Origin: Clostridia bacterium
GTDB lineage: Bacteria > Bacillota > Clostridia > Oscillospirales > Acutalibacteraceae
Length of the DNA stretch: 15,520 nucleotides
NCBI GenBank assembly: GCA_017549905.1
Contig: JAFYNC010000065.1
Location: forward strand, 1 to 15,520
Direction: 5' to 3'
Shown here: piece by piece, positions 8,401 through 13,476 of the stretch
How positions within the stretch are numbered: position 1 is the first letter of the stretch
How the letters are laid out: the number at the start of each line of letters is the position of its first letter
Notes under the pieces: generated by a model
What the model was told of the DNA's origin: nothing
Database searches by the model: none
What the model saw: only the letters and a program-made list of their open reading frames with translations
Program-made: the position numbers and the translations under genes

Positions 8401-11112
8401 TGTATCCTTCCATTTTGCGTATACATCAGTAACGCCGTAAACAATGCCTGTTACAGGAGCTGTATATTCACTATCAAAATAAAGACCTTCAAATTTTGCG
8501 GTTTCGGTACTCTCAAAATTAATATCCGATAATAAGGAGATATTATTCATTGTGAAAATATCTCTTGATTTACCGTAAATTGAAACGGGGTGATGAACAG
8601 CAATTCTTGTTTCGCCAGCAGCATCTACCATTTCAACCTTTATATTATCGATATAAGGATAGATATTTGCATCTATATCATTTGTTGTTTCAATGCTTAT
8701 AGCTAAAGCGTCATAATTCTTACCTGTAGTATTAACATATGCGCTAGCCTTGCCCCAACTATAACTATCTTTATCCGTACCGTAATATGTATTATCTTTA
8801 GTAATTGTTGCGGCAGTTGTAATAACTTCACCTACGGTATCGCCTTCTCTGCCACGAATATTAAAGTTAATTTCACCGTTTTGTGATCTTGCGGTTTTGA
8901 ATTCGAAGGTTATCTTATAGTGTGAATTTGTTGCAGGTTTAAAGCTTGGAAGCTTTTCAGCAGTTGCAAAATCTTCAGCACGTGAATCATATATTTCAAT
9001 ATATGTGAAATTACCTTCTGCAATATTTGTTTGACCTGTAATAGGATAGAACTGAACTACATTAGTAGTATTAGGATTAGCTGCAGACTTTGTACCAAAA
9101 TAGAAAATATTGTTTGTGATTAGCTTATCCTCTGTAATTTCAGCTTCCTCATAGGTATTTTCGGTTATTCTTAAATCATCCCATTTTGCATATACATCAC
9201 TCACGCCATATGCTATACCTGTTGCAGGGATTTTATATTCAGCATCAAAATACAAACCCTTAAAGAAAAATCCTTCTTTAGTAAGTTCTATTTCCGATAA
9301 TTCAGTGAGATTTGTTGCTTTATATTTGGTTGTTTCGCCTGTTGAATGATGAATATTAAATGTTGTTTCACCTTCAGCAGTCAACTCTTCAAGCACAATA
9401 TTATCAAGATAAGGGAAAGCGTTACCATTACCATTTTTATCTATTTCTACAGAAATTGCTAATGCTAATAAATCTTCCTCAACTGATATAACTGTGGAAG
9501 CAGTTCCCCACGCATAAGCACCTGTGAATGTGGGATTGCCTGGCTCTATAGTAATTGCATTTGCAATAATTTCGCCAACACCGGCAGCTGTGACACCACG
9601 GACATTAAAAAGAATATTATTGCCCCATACCCGTGTCTTGAAGTCAAACGTCAACTTATATTTTTTGCTTGTTTCTGGCTTAAAGCTTTCGAAGTTTTTG
9701 TCATACGGATTATAAATCTCAACGTAAGAGAAATCATTATTATCTATGCTATCTTTACCTGCAATTGTGGAAAACTGTAATACACGGCTGGTATTAGGAT
9801 TAGCTTCACTCTTAGTTCCCAAATGTGATATGCTGCCACCTTTAACCTTAGATATATCAAGTGTTGTTTCCTCATAATCATTTATAATTACGTTTGCATC
9901 ATATTTATAAACAACAACATTATCAATAAAATTATTCTTATCAAATGAAGTAGTTGCTTCTGCTGTTATTGCCAGACCGTCATAAGACTCTGTAATAGGC
10001 ACATTAACCACTACAGAGTGCCATTTAGCCGTATTATGATTTGTATCATTTGCCGGAATATTTACTGCTGTTGCAATAGGGTCTCCTAAAGTTCTTGTCC
10101 CTGATACAACAGTAACAGGTCTTATAGTATACATAATCGAAGACTTTCCTGTGCTGGCTTTTACTTTATAGTCAAATGTAATTCTATAATTAGAGTCTTT
10201 CTCCGGTGTAAAGCTTTGAATTTTGCCGTTTGAATCTTTTCCTTTACTGTAATCATAAATTTCATAATGAACTTTATTTTCATGGCTTGGAGCTCTAACT
10301 TTTGAGAATGCCAAAGTATTGTTTGTTCTTAAAGTACTGAAATCAGAGGTGTTATTATAAGGAGCCTCAGTAACTGTACCGTTACTATTCGGGAAAATTG
10401 TAATGTCACTTCCCCTGTTAATTGTATTGGTATTAACATCATCTTCTTCAAAGGTATTAGCCAAAATAAAATTTGAAGGAGCAGTTTCAAGTTTTACATC
10501 ATCAATAGCAACATTAAAAACACCTGAACTGTCTGCAGCACCGTTCCACTCGACAGAAACTGCTAATGCTTCCAATTTATCTGCAGGTGTTGTGAAGTAA
10601 GCTATAGCTGTATCCCATTTATAATCATTATCTGTAGTTAACAGTAATGTCTTTTTAACAGTGACAGCTCTAGACAATACCTCTCCTACCGTACCGTCCT
10701 TAACTGCTCTAACGTTTATAAATATGCTGTTGCTGTTAAGGCTTCTCGTACGATAACGGAAGGTTAACTTATAGGTGGTGTTTGTTGTCGGTTTGTAATC
10801 AATGTATCCGCCGTCAACCTTTTGGGGATTGAAAATTTTATAATGACGGATAGCATTACCTGTTGTAGCAGAGCTACTTGTTACTTTGTTAAATCGAAGA
10901 GCATTTCCGTTTGAACCATCGGTTATCTCTTCCTTAAGCAAATTTGAATTTGGTAAAGGATTCCAATCCGCTTCATCAAATGTATTTTCAATTACATCAT
11001 TGTTAGACGTTGAAGTCTGAGTTTCGGCAGAGGCAAAAATTCCTGCCGTGGGACAAAATACCATTGTTGCAAGAATTGCAAACGATAGTAAAAGAGAACA
11101 AATTCTTTTCAT
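5401..11112 (-). CDS. Secreted multimodular GH16 beta-glucanase with CBM-like repeats and internal dockerin
   Basis: 1903 residues. Domains in order: signal peptide 1-29 (MKR start, hydrophobic core, ASA cleavage site at 27-29); five CBM4/9-like modules (about 41-210, 216-405, 409-578, 650-828, 906-1085); InlB-like repeats (583-644, 834-901) between modules 3-4 and 4-5; an unassigned beta-rich stretch (1086-1200); type I dockerin (1209-1266); an FnIII-like stretch (about 1280-1370); a tandem alpha/beta module (1378-1640); GH16 (1660-1903). The GH16 motif GEFDILE gives nucleophile E1775, D1777 and acid/base E1780, the ExDxxE form of laminarinases and lichenases. It should cut beta-1,3 or mixed beta-1,3-1,4-glucan outside the cell while bound to a scaffold or other cohesin. 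The ATG at 11112 has AAAGG 8 nt upstream. A start 11 codons earlier has no such site and would spoil the signal peptide. There is no LPXTG or SLH anchor, so surface attachment would rely on the dockerin. Confidence 0.93.
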   Translation of the reverse strand: MKRICSLLLSFAILATMVFCPTAGIFASAETQTSTSNNDVIENTFDEADWNPLPNSNLLKEEITDGSNGNALRFNKVTSSSATTGNAIRHYKIFNPQKVDGGYIDYKPTTNTTYKLTFRYRTRSLNSNSIFINVRAVKDGTVGEVLSRAVTVKKTLLLTTDNDYKWDTAIAYFTTPADKLEALAVSVEWNGAADSSGVFNVAIDDVKLETAPSNFILANTFEEDDVNTNTINRGSDITIFPNSNGTVTEAPYNNTSDFSTLRTNNTLAFSKVRAPSHENKVHYEIYDYSKGKDSNGKIQSFTPEKDSNYRITFDYKVKASTGKSSIMYTIRPVTVVSGTRTLGDPIATAVNIPANDTNHNTAKWHSVVVNVPITESYDGLAITAEATTSFDKNNFIDNVVVYKYDANVIINDYEETTLDISKVKGGSISHLGTKSEANPNTSRVLQFSTIAGKDSIDNNDFSYVEIYNPYDKNFESFKPETSKKYKLTFDFKTRVWGNNILFNVRGVTAAGVGEIIANAITIEPGNPTFTGAYAWGTASTVISVEEDLLALAISVEIDKNGNGNAFPYLDNIVLEELTAEGETTFNIHHSTGETTKYKATNLTELSEIELTKEGFFFKGLYFDAEYKIPATGIAYGVSDVYAKWDDLRITENTYEEAEITEDKLITNNIFYFGTKSAANPNTTNVVQFYPITGQTNIAEGNFTYIEIYDSRAEDFATAEKLPSFKPATNSHYKITFEFKTARSQNGEINFNIRGREGDTVGEVITTAATITKDNTYYGTDKDSYSWGKASAYVNTTGKNYDALAISIETTNDIDANIYPYIDNIKVEMVDAAGETRIAVHHPVSIYGKSRDIFTMNNISLLSDINFESTETAKFEGLYFDSEYTAPVTGIVYGVTDVYAKWKDTSKFSNTYDAAGISSKDKFKGECITWWGRRTTELAPNTTNVVQFNNVYGQNYIRDGKITHIEIYNPYADDFATSDKLPSFNPSMNSVYKISFEFRVKASAQSNIFFNIRGIKDGNLGDILGTAVVLESGDPNYSSYAWDKAEAYIYTEGVDYDALALSIESDGKTNANLWPYIDNISVECVKEYKSGVINSISSATNNNTGLMAIKDGKWFSVSANDYAKVSLKLDNAIADSYVAAKIIGENGNAENVTLFDFTEASGEKTYMTTFKAPISGKVVISVYKNDDTTVNQEVVLSSLAIDTHTPSVLKGDANLDNKIDVRDLIALKEVSAINCVAGGYYLINADIDKDGAIKASDIISSRKQLLKTFEYTQELGIDANYTFANEVAGSAEGTITLTSDTDNFVEIYWGANGKPIDNYYFIGSTEVKADQSVNFTLDSHLAIPEGATQIIVNDGLASKAFDIAKRYDASFVPNKISLVKNYTLKQNEANVQVVYPYNWDSLLNPNSVDETYDLICEFRNKLSDVLGADVKLINDFSSLNNNQNYIVVGNTKLSESKTLLNNIKNAREDYYGDFAIKAVDRRIYINATNDYSLQFAFDYFLDTYCANGVTDIENNINYLSSDNHKTITLADIDINEYRVVYPETATVLEVDAAEYLVANIVKATGKAPLTMVNDSTAKDGYEILIGHTNRTNEDYAQNADEQADNSYIITVEADRTYITGGTNSAVNAGVIDFVSKLLTGSLAVGTYEGKYDGSFSLTNGFKLTWSDEFNSDALSSVWQGLDLNYNTAAGGEVVWDNSNVTVENGALKATVSKIEGTNNITGISLDTAYNKLAKYGYFEARIKSFDEAGFMNAFWGSTIGVEANFIDGKSGTYYGEFDILEMYETANVIRPNLHNHCTGEAESKNYLQGDKGTNPSITVKDLGSKYHNFAMEWTDDYIYFYLDGVKYYSFDCSSLPEYEVFDMVTRIRLTFSAGKYVTPTADSDEAFVDWVRVWQKNEAGYVMK
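5422..6135 (-). other. GH16 catalytic domain of the large protein
   Basis: Residues 1660-1897 begin with FKLTWSDEF and end with VDWVRVWQ, the usual borders of laminarinase-type GH16 domains. The active site is E1775-F-D1777-I-L-E1780. FAMEWTDDYIYFYLDGVKYY (1828-1847) is the conserved beta-strand pair downstream. The domain is complete, with no missing catalytic residue. Confidence 0.93.
6193..6981 (-). other. Tandem alpha/beta module (GH20b/GH67N-like) before GH16
   Basis: Residues 1378-1640 hold two related units. Unit 1 (about 1381-1517) has NYIVVGNTKLSES (1443-1455) and a helix ending in FAFDYFLDTYC (1494-1504). Unit 2 (about 1518-1640) has VVYPETAT (1538-1545), AAEYLVANIVKATGK (1551-1565), YEILIGHTNRT (1580-1590) and SAVNAGVIDFVSKLL (1623-1637). 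The pattern of helix, 'TG', then a strand ending in 'IG.T.R' resembles the small alpha/beta domains found next to GH20 and GH67 catalytic domains. The family assignment rests on pattern only. The same pair precedes GH16 in the neighbouring gene. Confidence 0.6.
7315..7488 (-). other. Type I dockerin, internal
   Basis: Residues 1209-1266 carry two EF-hand-like loops. The first is GDANLDNKIDVRD, with ligands D1211, N1213, D1215, D1219 and D1222. The second is NADIDKDGAIKASD, with D1245, D1247, D1249 and D1256. Loop position 9 of the second is K1253 instead of an acidic or polar ligand. Dockerins bind cohesins of cellulosome scaffoldins. The residues that usually set cohesin choice (loop positions 10-11) are V-R in one repeat and A-S in the other, so the two faces differ. 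Its place between binding and catalytic regions, rather than at a terminus, is uncommon. Confidence 0.88.
8410..8613 (-). repeat. InlB B-repeat-like segment, copy 2
   Basis: Residues 834-901, between CBM-like modules 4 and 5. It shares FEGLYFDSEYTAPVTG (874-889) and VTDVYAKW (894-901) with copy 1. The 'GLYFDxEY ... vYAKW' pattern is that of the Listeria-Bacteroides (InlB B) repeat, a small beta-grasp-like spacer in surface proteins. Confidence 0.8.
9181..9366 (-). repeat. InlB B-repeat-like segment, copy 1
   Basis: Residues 583-644, between CBM-like modules 3 and 4. FKGLYFDAEYKIPATG (617-632) and VSDVYAKW (637-644) match copy 2 closely. Together with the modules before them the copies form a repeating unit of roughly 250 residues. 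Confidence 0.8.
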
Positions 11113-11118
11113 TTTTCG

Positions 11119-11125
11119 CACCTTT
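11119..11125 (-). promoter_or_regulatory. Ribosome binding site deciding the start of the large GH16 gene
   Basis: AAAGGTG on the minus strand, 6 nt before the ATG at 11112 (8 nt counted from AAAGG). It selects the start that gives a normal signal peptide over the upstream in-frame ATG at 11145. Confidence 0.7.
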
Positions 11126-11137
11126 CTTTCCGATATT

Positions 11138-11197
11138 AATAACACATATCTTTTTTTATTTTGCCATTTGGTGAATTTATGTTGCTGAATAACACAT
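11138..11197 (-). repeat. 10-bp direct repeat in the leader of the large GH16 gene
   Basis: ATGTGTTATT (minus strand) occurs at 11197-11188 and again at 11147-11138, exactly 50 bp apart, in the 115-nt gap before the large gene. It could be a pair of regulator sites. In AT-rich DNA chance is also possible. No convincing promoter or terminator was found in this gap. Confidence 0.3.
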
Positions 11198-11227
11198 CCT
11201 TTCTAAGTAAAACAATTTCGTTTTTGT

Positions 11228-13471
11228 TTAATCTATTTTTATAGTACATTTTAAAGGAAGATTGGGATTAGAACCAGCAAACAACTCAACAATACCATTT
11301 TCAAGTTCATAGCAGTTGTTAACAGACCAAACCTTTAATTCTTCATACCCTAAAATAAATTCTACAGTTTTTTGAGCACCCGGCTTCAAAAATACCTTTT
11401 TAAAGCCTTTAAGTTCTCTATATCTACGTCTAACGGAATTACCTTTTCCGTGAATATAAAGTTGAACAACCTCACTACCACCAATGTTTGAGTTGTTCTT
11501 TAAGGTTACATTAACCTTAAATGTATTATTTTCTATTTCTGCTACGTTCATATCGAGATATTCAAAGTTTGAATAGGAAAGACCGTATCCAAAAGGATAT
11601 AAAATCCTTTGCTTGAAATCACAATATGCATTTGTATCATAACCATTTGTTGGCGGTGGTAAAAAACTATTATAGTATGCAGGAAGAACTGCTGCAGAAT
11701 AAGGAAATGATACCGGAAGTTTGCCCGACGGGTTAACACGACCGATAATTGCATCGGTTATAGCAATTGCTCCTTGTAAACCTGAATACCAAGCCACAAT
11801 AATTGCATCTGCAAGAGTTGAAAGCTCGGCTAATTCATAGGGCCTTCCACCTACAAGCACTGCCACAACTTTTTTACCCTTTTCTTTGAGTTTTTTTACA
11901 AACTCAAGTTGATTGCCGGGTAACTTTAATTGAGCAACATCACATGCCTCACCACAATCTAAGAATCCTGAAACACTTTTAGCAGCGCCGTTATTGTAAT
12001 CAAAAACGGTTTTATTTATAGCTCTTGCCGAACTGCCACCAACCGTTACCACTGCAACATCGCAACCTTCAGCAATATTTAAAGCACTACTGAAATCTTC
12101 TTCGCTACCTTCAAAATCCCAGCCTTTTGCATAGAAGATATTGTTAAATGTCTCCTCAAAAGCCATACGAAGCGTTTTGCATTTTTCCACATTTTGATAG
12201 GCAGTATAATCACCGAGCATATAATAAATATTATCTGCATGTTCACCAAAAAGTGCCACCTTTGTATCGGTTTTAAGAGGAAGTATACTGTCATTTTTAA
12301 GAAGCACCAACGACTCGGATGCTGCTTTGTAAGAAAGTCTTTTTTGTTCGCCAGACTCAACATATCGGCAAACTTCATCCTCATCCTCGATATAAGGATT
12401 ATCAAAAAGTCCCAATTCAAACTTCTTGATTAGCAAACGAAGAACTGCTTCGTCAACCAGACTTTCATCGACAAATCCCTTTTCAACGGCTTCAACAAGA
12501 TTAAGATACCAACCACCGTCAGCAAGGCTTACGTCAACTCCCGCCTTGAGAATTGCCGCACTGCCTGTAACCTTATCATATCCCATTTGGTTTATTGCCC
12601 TTCCAACGCCGAAGCCATCCGAAAGAACAACTCCTTCAAATCCCAACTCATCACGCAAAACATTGCGAAGCAGGAATTTATTCATATGGCAAGGTATACC
12701 GTCAATAGTGTTATATGCCGCCATTATAAAGTCGGCGCCGGCATTAATAGCGCTCTTTACAGCAGGTAAATGAATATCGTGCAATTCGCGATGACCGATA
12801 TTTACCTCAGCAGTATTTATGCCACCCATTCCGTCACCCGTTGCACAATAATGTTTGCAACAAGCAAGGGCACCCCCTGCCTTTATACCTTTAACACCAC
12901 TTTCAGCGAATTTAGCAGCAAGATATGGGTCCTCGGAGTAAAACTCCTCCACTCTGCCCCAACGTGGGTCACGTGCCATATCAAGCATAGTAACAAAACC
13001 AATATGGTTGCCCGAAAGGGTTATTTCCTTACCTACCGACTGCATTATTTCGTGGTAAAGTTCGGGATTAAAGGTTGCACCAATACCTATGCCTGTTGGA
13101 AACATTTCACTATCAAGGGCTTGAAGACCGTGATTAGCTTCAACCTCTATAAGCATAGGAATATGTAGTCGCGTATTTTCTATCACATACTTTTGCAGGG
13201 CGTTTGCCACCTTTGCGCGATGGCGAAGCTCTATTCCAGTACCATAATTGTGATTGGTAAAACCATCTGCCCTGAGGATATTACTAATGGCGCCAATACC
13301 ACCATAATCAGCAACGAATTTCTTGAAGTCATCGGTGAAGATGAAATCCTCACCGACTCTTTCAAAACAACGGTATCCCCCAACAGTTTGGGAGAGCTGA
13401 CCAATTTTTTCCTTAAGGGTCATTTGTTCTACTAATTTTTTTGCTTTTTGCGTATAGTTATTATTAATCAT
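11228..13471 (-). CDS. GH3 beta-glucosidase/beta-xylosidase-type enzyme, canonical domain order
   Basis: A 747-residue GH3 enzyme with the usual order. The TIM-barrel domain (about 10-350) has LTLKEKIGQLSQ-like 17-28, RWGRVEEFYSEDPYLA 170-185, CKHY 205-208 and VVLSDGFG 281-288, with D285 the probable nucleophile. The alpha/beta sandwich (about 385-595) has LLKNDSILPL 390-399, GGSSARAINKTVFD 478-491 and CGEACDVAQLKLPG 506-519, with E508 the probable acid/base. The FnIII-like domain (about 620-747) has YPFGYGLSYSNFEY 625-638. It should remove terminal sugars from beta-linked oligosaccharides. The GGSSAR...CGE arrangement also occurs in xylosidase-type GH3 enzymes, so glucose versus xylose is open; the GH16 neighbours favour glucose. 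No signal peptide is seen, so it is cytoplasmic. The ATG lies 5 nt after the preceding stop with no good ribosome binding site, which suggests translational coupling. Confidence 0.93.
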   Translation of the reverse strand: MINNNYTQKAKKLVEQMTLKEKIGQLSQTVGGYRCFERVGEDFIFTDDFKKFVADYGGIGAISNILRADGFTNHNYGTGIELRHRAKVANALQKYVIENTRLHIPMLIEVEANHGLQALDSEMFPTGIGIGATFNPELYHEIMQSVGKEITLSGNHIGFVTMLDMARDPRWGRVEEFYSEDPYLAAKFAESGVKGIKAGGALACCKHYCATGDGMGGINTAEVNIGHRELHDIHLPAVKSAINAGADFIMAAYNTIDGIPCHMNKFLLRNVLRDELGFEGVVLSDGFGVGRAINQMGYDKVTGSAAILKAGVDVSLADGGWYLNLVEAVEKGFVDESLVDEAVLRLLIKKFELGLFDNPYIEDEDEVCRYVESGEQKRLSYKAASESLVLLKNDSILPLKTDTKVALFGEHADNIYYMLGDYTAYQNVEKCKTLRMAFEETFNNIFYAKGWDFEGSEEDFSSALNIAEGCDVAVVTVGGSSARAINKTVFDYNNGAAKSVSGFLDCGEACDVAQLKLPGNQLEFVKKLKEKGKKVVAVLVGGRPYELAELSTLADAIIVAWYSGLQGAIAITDAIIGRVNPSGKLPVSFPYSAAVLPAYYNSFLPPPTNGYDTNAYCDFKQRILYPFGYGLSYSNFEYLDMNVAEIENNTFKVNVTLKNNSNIGGSEVVQLYIHGKGNSVRRRYRELKGFKKVFLKPGAQKTVEFILGYEELKVWSVNNCYELENGIVELFAGSNPNLPLKCTIKID

Positions 13472-13476
13472 AAAAA

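Larger units (their letters stand above)
7858..10992 (-). repeat. Array of five CBM4/9-like beta-sandwich modules
   Basis: Five copies begin with an N-T-[FY]-[ED]-E-like motif (ENTFDEAD 42-49, ANTFEEDD 218-225, NDYEETT 411-417, ENTYEEAE 651-658, SNTYDAAG 908-915). They share an EIYNPY-type strand, a 'YK[IL]TF[ED]F' strand, an 'NIRG...G' strand and the terminal I-D-[ND]-[IV] strand (VAIDDVKLE, FIDNVVVY, PYLDNIVLEE, PYIDNIKVE, PYIDNISVE), which is typical of CBM4/9 jelly-roll modules. Modules 3-5 are closer to each other than to 1-2 (for example PNTTNVVQF in both 4 and 5), which suggests recent duplication. Glucan binding is expected from the family but not shown. Confidence 0.75.

Noticed and set aside
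11053..11055. Possible lipoprotein cysteine at residue 20 (MVFC)
   Set aside because: The residue before the cysteine is phenylalanine, which does not fit a lipobox. A standard ASA cleavage site follows at 27-29.
11113..11145. Upstream start for the large GH16 protein at 11145
   Set aside because: It adds 11 charged residues before a textbook signal peptide, and the AAAGGTG site points to the ATG at 11112.
12770..13168. 132-codon open frame on the plus strand
   Set aside because: It is antisense to conserved GH3 catalytic-domain sequence and encodes no recognisable domain.
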